Assembly: GCA_014239365.1 (NCBI GenBank)
Contig: JAAZZB010000007.1
Span: 1 to 42,548, forward strand
DNA length: 42,548 nucleotides
Source: Verrucomicrobiia bacterium
Lineage (GTDB): Bacteria > Verrucomicrobiota > Verrucomicrobiia > Limisphaerales > UBA1100
Direction of reading: 5' to 3'
Shown here: piece after piece, positions 1 through 8,566 of the stretch
Numbering within the stretch: the stretch's first letter is position 1
How the letters are laid out: every line of letters begins with the position of its first letter
Notes under the pieces: model-generated
What the model was told of the DNA's origin: nothing
The model's database searches: none
The model's input: the letters and a program-made list of their open reading frames with translations, nothing else
Program-made: the position numbers and the translations under genes

Positions 1-1
1 C

Positions 2-157
2 AGCGGGTTGAGGGGTGTGCAAGTACGCGTACTCCCTAACCTATCGGTTGATGTGGAATTATTGTGGTACGTCGAAGAACAAAGCCTCTCCAACGACTAC
101 CACCGCTACGGCAACTTGGGCTCGCGCTTCGAAGAGCAGCGGAATGGGCCGGTTTGA
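2..157 (+). CDS. 3' end of an unidentified gene (possibly sugar-transferase family)
   Basis: An open frame enters from the left edge and ends at TGA 155-157, giving about 51 residues. It contains a WYVE-x-x-SL-x-x-D stretch that resembles the WYVENWSLWLD-type C-terminal motif of bacterial (undecaprenyl-phosphate) sugar transferases, and a preceding GLRGVQV that could match their GLWQV segment. The match is short and the domain core lies outside the window, so the family call is a guess. Composition of this frame is protein-like (balanced charged and aromatic residues), unlike the overlapping frame that starts at 15. Confidence 0.35.
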   Translation, partial: SGLRGVQVRVLPNLSVDVELLWYVEEQSLSNDYHRYGNLGSRFEEQRNGPV

Positions 158-221
158 TTTTACCACGGAGAATTTAGAGGGAAACAATCACATCTGAAAG
201 TTCGTCTCTCCACGTGGCCCC

Positions 222-674
222 TCAATCTCGACTCACATCTTCAGCATTAGGATTCTGTCTTTTACCACCATCCAGTTCATTGTTAGCTTCACCCATCATA
301 CTTTTCACTAATGGACTTTGGATGTCCTCTTTGGGTGCCAAGAAGCATGTGACAAATTGAGCCACGGCCGCTACGGCACAGAGCCACCAACCCACATCTT
401 TAGTCAAAGCGTCTCCACCAATTCCCTCGGGGCTGAAAACCCAGAGGAAAAAAACCGTGAGCAATGCGCTTCCTGCGTGGTTTCCTCGCCCGGGCTGAGC
501 CGCTGAAAAAATGGCTGCCAAAGGGATGATGAACATCAGGTATCTTTCTCCGCCAGTTTTGGCCAGCGTGAACCCAGTGAAGCCCATCTTGGTTCCAAGA
601 ATATCAACCGAATACCAATTCAAAAAGAATCCGATGGCTATAATAATACCGAAAACACGCGGTATATTTTGCAT
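222..674 (-). CDS. small multi-pass membrane protein, paralog 1 of 3
   Basis: This 150-residue protein has about four hydrophobic segments (roughly residues 5-22, 45-60, 70-88 and 95-112) and a hydrophilic C-terminal tail. I do not recognise a named family. It begins MQNIPRV and continues with a GFFLNW stretch, matching the MQQIPRV...GFFLPW of the next gene and the AFFLPW of the third, so the three are tandem paralogs. The start at 674 is backed by AAAGGA (complement of 680-685) at good spacing. The same RBS and flanking bases precede paralog 2, which indicates duplication including the 5' leader. Function is unknown; inner-membrane location is inferred from hydrophobicity. Confidence 0.7.
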   Translation of the reverse strand: MQNIPRVFGIIIAIGFFLNWYSVDILGTKMGFTGFTLAKTGGERYLMFIIPLAAIFSAAQPGRGNHAGSALLTVFFLWVFSPEGIGGDALTKDVGWWLCAVAAVAQFVTCFLAPKEDIQSPLVKSMMGEANNELDGGKRQNPNAEDVSRD

Positions 675-700
675 TATTTTCCTTTGGTTGTAGAGATTAG

Positions 701-1144
701 TTACGCTGAATCTTCGCTAGGCGCATCCATTGAACCACTGGACGGCACTGGGTTTGTTACGATCGACCCGAATATTAACATACCAACACAACCCGCGAAG
801 CACATGTACAAGCCATAACCCCTTTCTACGCCCATTGCTGCGGCACCGGCTTTTAAAAAAACAGGTCCGACGAACAAAATCACGACGGCGGCTAGAATTG
901 AACAAGTGGCGTATCCTTTCCTGGAGTGAACCGCTGCAGCGGCGATGGCGACAATTGGAGCGAACAAAAGGGCATATTGTGGCTCGCCCATGGCTCCCTT
1001 GGCAGTGGCAAACTGGTATCCTGACACATTGAGACCACCTTCACTTCCCAAGAGAGCCCCTAGTCCCCCTAAGTCCATTGTTATCCAAGGCAGAAAAAAG
1101 CCTGTGAGAATGAGAGCTGCGCACACACGCGGTATTTGTTGCAT
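701..1144 (-). CDS. small multi-pass membrane protein, paralog 2 of 3
   Basis: This 147-residue protein has four predicted membrane segments, including a strongly hydrophobic LLFAPIVAIAAAA stretch near residue 65. It shares the N-terminal MQ-x-IPRV and GFFLPW-x-x-xD pattern with its neighbours. The leader is nearly identical to that of paralog 1 (AAAGGA at the complement of 1150-1155, then the same spacer and ATG). Only 26 bases separate its stop from the start of paralog 1, so the two are probably cotranscribed. The C-terminus is acidic and soluble. No enzymatic motif is visible and I assign no function. Confidence 0.7.
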   Translation of the reverse strand: MQQIPRVCAALILTGFFLPWITMDLGGLGALLGSEGGLNVSGYQFATAKGAMGEPQYALLFAPIVAIAAAAVHSRKGYATCSILAAVVILFVGPVFLKAGAAAMGVERGYGLYMCFAGCVGMLIFGSIVTNPVPSSGSMDAPSEDSA

Positions 1145-1243
1145 TATTTTCCTTTTGTTATGTTGGCAACCATGTCCTAGCAGGAAGCCATCTGGTTTTT
1201 ATGTTTAGCGTTGGGGTTAATTACTTTTGTCAATCTTGCGGGG

Positions 1244-1756
1244 TTATATTGAGCCAGATTCTTCGGCATTATCCATATACACAATTGCTCCAAAGAGTTG
1301 CCCAAAAGGGGCTAAAACAGTAACCCAAAGACCGATTGACATAATTTGAAGCATGGAAAATTCGCCATCTTCCAGCTCCCCACTCAAAGTGCTGCGTAAG
1401 TCTACAAAGGCCCAGATTACGATGCCCAAGATGAAAATAGCTGAAAAAATATGAAGCAGCTTCTTGTTAAAAATAGCCGAACTAACCCCAAGAATCGGGA
1501 AGAGCATGGTTCCATAAAGCCACAGAGGTTTTGATAATTCCTCCGCTTCGATTGAACCCTCTCCCGCTCCTTCGGAGATGGCGTTTGCAAATGACTGTAA
1601 TCCTGATTGCAGTCCTTGCATTTTATTGAACATGCCGTTCAATTCCATCCCGCTAAAACTGAAAAGCATGATATCGATCCAAGGCAGGAAAAAGGCCACG
1701 GTGATTGCTCCGCCGCAAATTCGCGCAACATTCTTATATTTATTTTGAATAGCCAT
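1244..1756 (-). CDS. small multi-pass membrane protein, paralog 3 of 3
   Basis: I chose the ATG at 1756 (170 residues, MAIQNKYKN...) over an upstream ATG at 1873 because GAGAGA lies about 9 bases before it and because the N-terminus then aligns with the two downstream paralogs (AFFLPWID against GFFLPWIT). Four hydrophobic segments are visible. A polar, glycine- and glutamate-containing loop of about 50 residues follows the first one. The gene is first of the three-gene minus-strand run, with about 100 bases to paralog 2. Function is unknown. Confidence 0.7.
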   Translation of the reverse strand: MAIQNKYKNVARICGGAITVAFFLPWIDIMLFSFSGMELNGMFNKMQGLQSGLQSFANAISEGAGEGSIEAEELSKPLWLYGTMLFPILGVSSAIFNKKLLHIFSAIFILGIVIWAFVDLRSTLSGELEDGEFSMLQIMSIGLWVTVLAPFGQLFGAIVYMDNAEESGSI

Positions 1757-1880
1757 AACTGATCTCTCTAACAAGCCGAGATAATAGCATGTTCCAAAAA
1801 AGTTTGCATACTGTAAAAACTGGGTAATTTTATAATGGTCAAAATTTCTACTGCGGATTGGGCCGGTTAACACAATCGCA

Positions 1881-1936
1881 AGGTAGGGCGCGCTGTCCCA
1901 CCCCGCCGCGGCGCGCTGGGACAGCGCGCCCTACCT
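1881..1936. repeat. GGTAGGG-family palindromic repeat, copy 1
   Basis: A perfect 19-base inverted repeat (arms 1881-1899 and 1918-1936, beginning AGGTAGGGCGCGC) encloses an 18-base GC-rich loop. It sits between the divergent genes starting at 1756 and 1982. Related copies with the same GGTAGGG...CCCTACC ends occur at 11821-11874 and 37237-37287. Confidence 0.85.
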
Positions 1937-1981
1937 AATCATAATGGTTGAAAAAATATTTCCGCGCGCCACACTCCGCCT

Positions 1982-3169
1982 ATGCATTTTTTGAAACGCA
2001 TTTTAGCGATGTTGGTTTTTGTGGCGGTCAGTTCACAAGGGGCTGACTTGGAACGCATCAAATACAATCATCCCGGGCTGGCGGTGGATCTTGGCGTGGG
2101 GCTTTGGGCTTGGCCGATGCCGGAGTTCAAGGCAGGCGAGTGCGTGCACGCTTTGCGGCGGAACATCCAAGTTTGTTGGGAGGAGTGCAAGCCTGCGCCG
2201 CCCCGCCCAAAAATTGTGCCGACTTTCAGCAAGGGCATCGGGCCGGGCTGGGTGCAGTTGACCGGCAAAGACTTTCTCAACGTAAACTGCTGGACCGATA
2301 CTTGGCGCTGGGAAGGCGGCCACGTGTGGTGCACTGGAAATCCCACGGGAGTGATTCGATATCGTGAGCCGCTCACCAATTTTGAATTTTCGTGCGAGTG
2401 GATGCACAAGAAAAAAGGCGGCAACTCCGGCGTCTTCGTGTGGGCCAAGCCACGGTCCATCCTAAACCTGGCTCAAGGCAGGGGCCGCCTGCCGCAAGGG
2501 ATCGAAGTGCAGGTGCTCGATCTTGGCTATCGTGAAATTTATGAGGCGCGTTTCAAGAAACCGGGCAACTGGTTCACCAGCCACGGCGACGTCTTCCCCG
2601 TTGGGCCAATCAAAATGAAACCCTTCCCGCCCGTGGCCCCGAATGGTCGGCGCAGTTTTCCATCCAAAAAAACCACGCTGGGGATCAACCAATGGAACCA
2701 CTATTACGTTCGCGCCATCGATGGCGAAGTTCGTTTATGGGTGAATGGCGTTGAAGTCTCCGGCGGCAATGCCATCTCCCCTGCGTTTGGATTTCTTTGC
2801 CTTGAATCAGAAGGCGCCCCAATCGAATTCAAAAACATTCGGCTGCGCAAATTACCGCCACACAAAACCAAGTTGCCCGCAGACATAAAAAAAATTCCAG
2901 TGCCCATCATCGAAAACCCCGCCAATCGCCCCGCCGTAACGCTAAAAGGCCACGCGCTTTTAGGGACGTGGCATTATAAGGGCACTTACACCCGCGAATT
3001 CCTAGCCGACGGCCGCTGCATCCTTCGCAACGGAAAGGAAGTGGTTTGGACAAAAAAGACCGTCAAAAAAACGCCAACATCTGTAACCATCGAAGGCGGT
3101 TACCATCACGCACTAGAAGGCGACACCCTAAAAATCGAAAACCGCTACAAAGCGAAACGCCCGAAGTAA
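1982..3169 (+). CDS. secreted DUF1080 (3-keto-disaccharide hydrolase-like) protein
   Basis: This 395-residue protein has an N-terminal signal peptide (MHFLKRILAMLVFVAVSSQG, about 20 residues). Residues roughly 85-290 form a DUF1080/concanavalin-like domain: GWVQLTGKDFLNVNCW, the NSGVFVW strand, the GIEVQVLD strand, WNHYYVRAIDGEVRLWVNG and a closing FKNIRLRKL. Domains of this type are known from glycoside and 3-keto-disaccharide hydrolysis in Verrucomicrobia, Planctomycetes and Bacteroidetes. The roughly 100-residue C-terminal region (LLGTWHYKGTY...) looks like a small beta-rich lipocalin-like or DUF-type domain. No RBS is obvious. The substrate cannot be told from sequence. Confidence 0.85.
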   Translation: MHFLKRILAMLVFVAVSSQGADLERIKYNHPGLAVDLGVGLWAWPMPEFKAGECVHALRRNIQVCWEECKPAPPRPKIVPTFSKGIGPGWVQLTGKDFLNVNCWTDTWRWEGGHVWCTGNPTGVIRYREPLTNFEFSCEWMHKKKGGNSGVFVWAKPRSILNLAQGRGRLPQGIEVQVLDLGYREIYEARFKKPGNWFTSHGDVFPVGPIKMKPFPPVAPNGRRSFPSKKTTLGINQWNHYYVRAIDGEVRLWVNGVEVSGGNAISPAFGFLCLESEGAPIEFKNIRLRKLPPHKTKLPADIKKIPVPIIENPANRPAVTLKGHALLGTWHYKGTYTREFLADGRCILRNGKEVVWTKKTVKKTPTSVTIEGGYHHALEGDTLKIENRYKAKRPK

Positions 3170-3176
3170 TCGAAGC

Positions 3177-4052
3177 TCAGGATCCATTATCCTGAATATC
3201 CTCCCCATCCGTGGTAATTTCCCTCGCGCGCAAAGTCTCCCCGCACGCGTGGCAGTGATTGGCGTCGGTGCGGTGGCCTTCGACGCCGCAGTCCGGGCAG
3301 GCGCGGGTGTTGGGGGTATCGGGGCCATCGACGCGGGTCATCTCGGCGGTGACGATTCCGGTGGGCACGGCGATGATGCTGTAGCCCATAATCATCACCA
3401 TCGCCGCAAGGAATTGACCGAGCGCGGTCGCGGGTGTGATATCGCCGTAGCCCACGGTGGTGAGGGTGACGATTGCCCAGTAAATACTTTTGGGAATGCT
3501 TTCAAATTTAGTTCCCGCTTGGCCTTCCACCAAATACATCACCGCACCGATAATGGTGGCGAGGATAACAATCGCCAAAAGGAAAACCATAATTTTGGCA
3601 AAGCTCGCCCGTAGCGCGCGCATAATCGTTCGTGCCCCGCTCACGTATTCGATGAGTTTCAAAATGCGAAAAATGCGCAGTACCCTCAGCGCGCGTACGA
3701 CGAGCAAATAGTTTGCTCCTGGCAAAATCGCGCTAATGTACGTCGGCAAAATCGCGATGAGATCGATTACACCCAAATAGCTGCGCGCGTATTTGGCCGG
3801 CGCATTCACCGACCACAACCGCAACGCGTATTCGATGGTGAACAGAATCGTGAAGCCCCATTCGATCGCGTACAGCGTGTCGCGCCACGATTCCAAGCTC
3901 GGCACGGTAAGCATCATCACCACCGCCACGCTTGCGAGAATGCACATGATGAGCGCCACATCAAACGCCTTACCCGCGGGCGTGTCCGCCTCGTGGATGA
4001 TAATCCGCACGCGCTCGCGCAAGCTCGGGTTGGGTGTGTTTGTTTCTGACAT
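3177..4052 (-). CDS. voltage-gated-type potassium channel with C-terminal zinc ribbon
   Basis: This is a 291-residue six-transmembrane ion channel of the KvAP/Kch type in the cytoplasmic membrane. S1-S3 lie about residues 28-110. S4 carries arginines at 120, 123, 126 and 129 spaced by three. S5 is near 153-175, the pore has the K+ selectivity filter TTVGYGD (198-204), and S6 follows (210-235). After S6 come two cysteine pairs, C252-C255 and C267-C270 (CPDC and CHAC), forming a zinc-ribbon-like tail. The ATG at 4052 is chosen because GGAGG lies just upstream (ACGT spacer); an in-frame start at 4097 would add an unlikely leader. It is convergent with the DUF1080 gene. Confidence 0.9.
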   Translation of the reverse strand: MSETNTPNPSLRERVRIIIHEADTPAGKAFDVALIMCILASVAVVMMLTVPSLESWRDTLYAIEWGFTILFTIEYALRLWSVNAPAKYARSYLGVIDLIAILPTYISAILPGANYLLVVRALRVLRIFRILKLIEYVSGARTIMRALRASFAKIMVFLLAIVILATIIGAVMYLVEGQAGTKFESIPKSIYWAIVTLTTVGYGDITPATALGQFLAAMVMIMGYSIIAVPTGIVTAEMTRVDGPDTPNTRACPDCGVEGHRTDANHCHACGETLRAREITTDGEDIQDNGS

Positions 4053-4159
4053 ACGTCCTCCGCCGGATTGTCTACCTGAAAATTCTGCGCAAAACAATCT
4101 GATTTACTTTTGAAAACGGCTTGCAGCTTCGGGCGCACGCTTTAGTCTGGCGGCACATT

Positions 4160-5521
4160 ATGAATCGATTGCTCACAATTTTTCTTCTCAACACGGTGGC
4201 TGCGGGAGTCACCGTTTCTGCGGCGGACAAAAAAACCGCACTCGATCGTTACGTGGCCAAGCCGGATGCGGCTTATCAATATCGTTTAGTAAAAACGCAG
4301 CGCACGGACAACGCCACGGTGTTTGTGCTCGATATGATTTCTCAGCGTTACCTCACCAAAAAAGAAGTGAACCGTCCCGAGTGGCGCCATTGGGTGACCA
4401 TCGTGAAACCCGCGCGCGTGAAGCACTCCACCGGTTTGCTATACATCGGCAGCGGTGGCAATGATGACAAGATGCCTCGCGCGCGCAAGGAGCTTGTGGC
4501 TATCGCGCGCGCCACGCAATCGGTGGTGGCGGAGATTCGTATGGTGCCCAATCAACCGCTGGTGTTTGCTGACGAAAAACGCACACGCTCCGAGGACGCC
4601 ATCATCGCTTACTCGTGGGATAAATTTTTGAAAACCGGCGATGAAAAATGGCCGCTGCGTTTGCCGATGACCAAGGCTGCCGTGCGCGCGTTGGACACAG
4701 TGACGGATTTTATGGCCACAAAAAAAGCCGGCGGCGTGAAGGTGGATCGCTTCGTGGTCACCGGCGCTTCCAAACGCGGCTGGACGACTTGGAGCACGGC
4801 GGCGGTCGACAAACGCGTGGTGGCCATCATCCCCATCGTCATCGATATGCTGAACACCGAGGCGAGCTTCAAGCATCACCGCGGCGCCTACGGCGGCTAT
4901 GCCGAGGCCGTGCACGATTACACGGAGATGGGCTTAATGAAATGGATGGGCACGCCCGAATTCGCCAAGCTCAAACGCATCGAGGATCCCTACGAATATC
5001 GCGACCGCCTCACGATGCCGAAGTTTTGCCTCAACTCCGCCGGCGACCAGTTTTTTCTGCCGGATTCCTGGCAGTTTTATTGGAAGGAATTGAAAGGCCC
5101 CAAGCATCTCCGCTACGTCCCCAACACCGGCCACAGCCTTGGCGATAGCGATGCGATCGATAGTCTCGTGGCGTTTTATCACGCCATCCTAAACAAAACT
5201 CCGCTGCCGCGCTACGAATGGGCCGTGGAAAAAACCGGCGCGCTTATTGTGCGCACCAAGGACAAGCCGAAGGAAGTGCGCCTGTGGCGCGCCACCAATC
5301 CGAACGCGCGCGATTTCCGCATCGACAAGCTCGGCCCCAAGTGGAACAGCACGATCATCCGCCCAGCCAATGGCATCTACCACGCCCCCGCCGCGCGTCC
5401 ACCCAAGGGTTGGACCGCGTCGTTCATCGAGCTGACCTTTCCCGGCAAAGTGAAGCCCTTCAAATTCACCACCGGCGTGGTGGTCACGCCCAAGACGTTG
5501 CCATTTGCGAAAGGCAAGTGA
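4160..5521 (+). CDS. PhoPQ-activated pathogenicity-related (PqaA-type) secreted alpha/beta hydrolase
   Basis: This 453-residue exported protein belongs to the PhoPQ-activated pathogenicity-related family. The start at 4160 gives a clean signal peptide (MNRLLTIFLLNTVAAGV...SA). Family features seen: WRHWVTIVKP near the N-terminus, the GGNDD segment, the nucleophile-elbow region VTGASKRGWTTW, the VIDMLN strand after it, the HRGAYGGYAEAVHDY segment, and NTGHSLGD near the C-terminus with the likely catalytic histidine. The family is named after Salmonella PqaA, but homologues are common in environmental Verrucomicrobia and Planctomycetes, where the substrate is unknown. It is divergent from the K+ channel gene with about 107 bases between starts. 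Confidence 0.88.
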   Translation: MNRLLTIFLLNTVAAGVTVSAADKKTALDRYVAKPDAAYQYRLVKTQRTDNATVFVLDMISQRYLTKKEVNRPEWRHWVTIVKPARVKHSTGLLYIGSGGNDDKMPRARKELVAIARATQSVVAEIRMVPNQPLVFADEKRTRSEDAIIAYSWDKFLKTGDEKWPLRLPMTKAAVRALDTVTDFMATKKAGGVKVDRFVVTGASKRGWTTWSTAAVDKRVVAIIPIVIDMLNTEASFKHHRGAYGGYAEAVHDYTEMGLMKWMGTPEFAKLKRIEDPYEYRDRLTMPKFCLNSAGDQFFLPDSWQFYWKELKGPKHLRYVPNTGHSLGDSDAIDSLVAFYHAILNKTPLPRYEWAVEKTGALIVRTKDKPKEVRLWRATNPNARDFRIDKLGPKWNSTIIRPANGIYHAPAARPPKGWTASFIELTFPGKVKPFKFTTGVVVTPKTLPFAKGK

Positions 5522-5548
5522 GGAGTCGGAAAATAAAAAAGAAGCCGA

Positions 5549-6070
5549 TTAATTATTCGCCACCAGCACGACGCGCTTGGTGATTTGGTCGATTTCGAAA
5601 CGCTGACCCACGGGAGCCATCGGCAGCATCGGAAGGTGATCGCCCATCACGAGGTCGGCAATCTTCTCGGGCAAATCTTCGTGCGTCACCAGCCAAGCGT
5701 CGAGCGCTTGGTTGAGCACTTCCAAATTATCCTCCGGATCATCGCTGATGAGTTTACGGTTTTTGATTTCCTCGGGCGTTAACTCCGGTTTGGCAGGTTC
5801 AGTTTTTGGCGGCGTGGGTTCCACTTTCGGCGGCTCAACTTCTGGATTTTCCTCAGGGACCGGCAGCGGCTGAATTTTGGGAGGCTCCACCACGGCTGGC
5901 TCGGTGCCCTTGGCGGGTGGGTTGGGGAGAATAGTTTCTTCAGGCTGCGAAGCCAGCGGCGGCTTGGGTGAGGGGGTGATGTCCCGCTGAGCAAGCTCCA
6001 GCGATTCCTGGCTGCAACCAACCAGAATCACAAGAACCGCACACGCCAGCATGTTCCCAAGCAACTTCAT
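5549..6070 (-). CDS. proline-rich lipoprotein
   Basis: A 173-residue lipoprotein. With the ATG at 6070 (MKLLGNMLAC...) the lipobox LVGC places the lipidated cysteine at residue 19. Residues about 30-110 are a proline/glutamate-rich linker with repeated EPPK and PEPP-like units, as expected for a flexible tether. The C-terminal 65 residues form a small folded part containing NLEVLNQALDAWLVTHEDLPEKIADLV, then LPMLPMAPVGQRFEI. This resembles the pilin-like tails found in many Verrucomicrobial proteins, but I cannot name a family. It ends convergently with the PqaA-like gene, 27 bases away. Confidence 0.7.
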   Translation of the reverse strand: MKLLGNMLACAVLVILVGCSQESLELAQRDITPSPKPPLASQPEETILPNPPAKGTEPAVVEPPKIQPLPVPEENPEVEPPKVEPTPPKTEPAKPELTPEEIKNRKLISDDPEDNLEVLNQALDAWLVTHEDLPEKIADLVMGDHLPMLPMAPVGQRFEIDQITKRVVLVANN

Positions 6071-6192
6071 CAGACATTCAAACTCAGACATTCAGACAAC
6101 GGGTGGGCCGAGGTCTTCTTCACCTATACGCCTAAAACTCCGAAAAGTCAATGGGCTGCTTAAAATCAGCCTTTGGGCGTCTCAATTAGACG

Positions 6193-6198
6193 TATAAT
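6193..6198 (+). promoter_or_regulatory. possible -10 element upstream of the delta' gene
   Basis: A perfect TATAAT lies 109 bases before the chosen start of the polymerase delta' gene, in the gap after the divergent lipoprotein gene. No convincing -35 box stands at 16-18 bases upstream, so this is only a weak candidate. Confidence 0.25.
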
Positions 6199-6306
6199 GC
6201 GCGCAAAATCCCCCAGCAAAAGAGGATCTTATTCGCCGTTATTCAGACGTTCTCCACAATCGCGATGGCGGCTGGACGCCTCGCGCTACTGCGGTTAATC
6301 TGCCGG

Positions 6307-7374
6307 ATGCCATTGGCGGAATTTTCAACTCAGGAAAACGTGGTGGCTTTGCTGCAGCGCAGCTTGGAGCGCGGGCGGTTGGGGCACGCGTATCTGTTCA
6401 CCGGCACGGATTTGGCGGAGCTGGAGGCGGTGGGGTTGGCGTTGGCGCAGACGCTCAATTGCCAGGAGCCGCCGCAAGCCGCGCCCGATGGCACGCCGTT
6501 GGATGCGTGCGGTGGTTGCGCGAGTTGCCACAAAATTGCTAATACAAATCACGCGGACGTAATGGTCATCCGGCCGGAATCCAAGCTGCGGCAAATCCGG
6601 ATTGAACAAATGGTGCGGCGCACTGGAAGCCCGCCGCGCGTGTTGCACGATTTGGTCAACAACAAAGCCACCGAGGGTCTTTATAAAGTGGCGCTGTTGG
6701 TGGCGGCGGATCGGATGAATGCGAACGCGGCTAATTCATTGCTTAAGTCGCTGGAAGAACCGCCGGAGCGCACGGTATTTATTTTGCTTTCCACTGAGCC
6801 GGAGCGCTTGCTGGATACGATCCACTCGCGTTGCCTCCGGCTGACCTTTGCGGGTGATGGTCGGCCGTGCTTTGGCGAGGATGAACAGGCGTGGCTCGGC
6901 GAATTCGCTCGAATGGCGGCGGAAGGCAAGAAGGATTATTTTGGTCGGTATCGTTTGCTGGGCACGTTGATGGCGCGTTTGGAGGAAATGAAATCGGTCA
7001 TCGAAACCGAAGTGGAAGAAGCCTCGCCGTTGCACGATCACGATGAGGTGGATCCGGAATTGCGCGAGCAATGGGAGAACGAATGCAAAGCCGCCGCCAG
7101 CGCGGAGTATCGGCTGCGGCGCGCGGGGTATCTCGGCGCGTTGCAGGGTTGGCTGCGCGATGTGTGGTTGCACAGCGCGGGCGTGAGCAGCGTGAATGGT
7201 GATTTGGCGTTGTTTCCAAATCTGGATTACACGGCGGAAGCGGTGGGTGGCCGATTATCATCCGCCGATGCGGCGGCCAACTTGCGTTTGATGGAGCAAA
7301 CCCAGCGCACGCTGCACACGAACGTGCAGGAACTGGTGGCGCTGGAAACAGGTTTGTTAAAATTGAAGTTGTGA
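6307..7374 (+). CDS. holB: DNA polymerase III subunit delta'
   Basis: This 355-residue clamp-loader subunit helps load the sliding clamp at replication forks. The N-terminal AAA+ region begins with FSTQENVVALLQRSLERGRLGHAYLFTG. A zinc module is seen in ACGGCASCHK. The C-terminal half of the AAA+ core is clear: KVALLVAADRMNANAANSLLKSLEEPPERTVFILLS, then the sensor-like IHSRC. The Walker A loop is missing: after LFTG comes TDLAELEAVG, with no GxxGxGK. Delta' subunits are often ATPase-dead, so this fits the role. I prefer the ATG at 6307 to the one at 6265, since the family begins near MPLAEFSTQ. The last ~150 residues are divergent. Confidence 0.88.
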   Translation: MPLAEFSTQENVVALLQRSLERGRLGHAYLFTGTDLAELEAVGLALAQTLNCQEPPQAAPDGTPLDACGGCASCHKIANTNHADVMVIRPESKLRQIRIEQMVRRTGSPPRVLHDLVNNKATEGLYKVALLVAADRMNANAANSLLKSLEEPPERTVFILLSTEPERLLDTIHSRCLRLTFAGDGRPCFGEDEQAWLGEFARMAAEGKKDYFGRYRLLGTLMARLEEMKSVIETEVEEASPLHDHDEVDPELREQWENECKAAASAEYRLRRAGYLGALQGWLRDVWLHSAGVSSVNGDLALFPNLDYTAEAVGGRLSSADAAANLRLMEQTQRTLHTNVQELVALETGLLKLKL

Positions 7375-7403
7375 GCCGCGCGCGCTGCCGCTAGTTTTCC
7401 CCC

Positions 7404-7838
7404 GTGAAGATTCTTTTTCTCAATGGCCCGAATCTTAATCTGCTCGGCCAACGCCAACCGGAAATCTACGGCACCACCACGCTGGCGGATATCGAGGCCG
7501 CCGTGCGCACGCAGGCGGAGGGGCGCGCTGAGATTGAGTTTCGCCAAACCAACGACGAAGGCGAATTGGTGACGTGGATTCAAGAGGCCGCCAGCGCGGC
7601 GAATGTCGCCGTCATCAACGCCGCCGGTTACACGCACACCAGCGTTGCGCTGCGCGATGCGATTGCCGCTAGCGATTTGCCGGTGATCGAAATTCATCTT
7701 TCAAACATCCACGCCCGCGAGGAGTTTCGGCACAATTCGCTGATCGCCCCCGTGTGCGCAGGGCAAATTTGCGGCTTCGGCCCCACTTCGTACGTGCTGG
7801 GTTTAGAGGCGGCTTTATCCTTAAAGAGTGACAATTAG
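7404..7838 (+). CDS. aroQ: 3-dehydroquinate dehydratase, type II
   Basis: This 144-residue enzyme dehydrates 3-dehydroquinate to 3-dehydroshikimate in the shikimate pathway and normally forms a dodecamer in the cytoplasm. Diagnostic segments are present: [18 protein letters not shown] with the catalytic Tyr22, [16 protein letters not shown] with Asn72, and the EIHLSN segment with catalytic His98, followed by REEFRHNS. Length and motif order match the family. It lies 29 bases after the delta' gene and upstream of accB-accC; aroQ-accB-accC is a recurrent bacterial arrangement. Confidence 0.96.
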   Translation: MKILFLNGPNLNLLGQRQPEIYGTTTLADIEAAVRTQAEGRAEIEFRQTNDEGELVTWIQEAASAANVAVINAAGYTHTSVALRDAIAASDLPVIEIHLSNIHAREEFRHNSLIAPVCAGQICGFGPTSYVLGLEAALSLKSDN

Positions 7839-8022
7839 GCGGCAAGAACGGCTTGAATGTCGTGCGGTAGCGATTGGGGTCAATATTCTCGGCTTGACGA
7901 TTCGGCGATTTTTGGCAGGGTGGCGCCGCTGTTTAAGTGATGGCGACCAACCTCAATCAATTAAAAAAAAGTGAACTTTCCCGCACCGCTTGTGCCGGAT
8001 TGCTTGCCTGACTTTTCCCATT

Positions 8023-8517
8023 ATGGATCTCAAAGACATCAAAAGCATTGTTGATCTGATGAAGAAAAATGCCCTCTCGGAATTCGAGATGGAAGAGGGC
8101 GACTTCAAAATTAAACTCAAACGCGATGCCGTCGGCAAACCGCGCAAAGGCGAACCGGTGGTGATGCAGGAGGCACCGATGGTGTTGCGTGCCGCCGCGC
8201 CAATACCCGCCGCCACTCCGGCGGCCGCACCCGCGCCGGCCGCTGCTCCGGCTGCCGCCGCCGCGCCCGAGCCGGAAGGCACGGAAGTGAAGTCGCCGAT
8301 GATCGGCACGTTTTATCGCAAGCCTTCGCCGGATGCCGAGGCGTTCGTGGAAGTGGGCGCGAAGGTGGATGCAGACACGGTGGTGTGCATCATCGAGGCG
8401 ATGAAGGTGATGAACGAAATCAAGGCCGAGGTGAAGGGCACCATCATCGAAGTGCTAATGGAGGAAGGCAAACCGGTGGAGTACGGGCAGGGGCTGTTTC
8501 GGATTGATCCGAGCTAA
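8023..8517 (+). CDS. accB: biotin carboxyl carrier protein of acetyl-CoA carboxylase
   Basis: A 164-residue carrier that shuttles carboxybiotin between biotin carboxylase and carboxyltransferase in fatty-acid synthesis. The N-terminal helix-strand segment (MDLKDIKSIVDLMKK) is followed by an Ala/Pro-rich linker at about residues 56-85. The C-terminal biotinyl domain starts near VKSPMIGTFY and carries the biotin-accepting Lys128 in EAMKVM. The ATG at 8023 gives the standard N-terminus; an in-frame ATG at 7990 would add 11 unrelated residues. A 184-base gap precedes it, so it may have its own promoter, though I see no clear one. Confidence 0.96.
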   Translation: MDLKDIKSIVDLMKKNALSEFEMEEGDFKIKLKRDAVGKPRKGEPVVMQEAPMVLRAAAPIPAATPAAAPAPAAAPAAAAAPEPEGTEVKSPMIGTFYRKPSPDAEAFVEVGAKVDADTVVCIIEAMKVMNEIKAEVKGTIIEVLMEEGKPVEYGQGLFRIDPS

Positions 8518-8566
8518 GGCAAGTTCGTCGCATCATTTCTTTTTCTTGTTTTTATCTTGTTGAAAT

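Noticed and set aside
15..197. 60-codon plus-strand frame at the left edge
   Set aside because: Its Thr/Ser-rich composition is atypical. The frame ending at 157 looks more protein-like.
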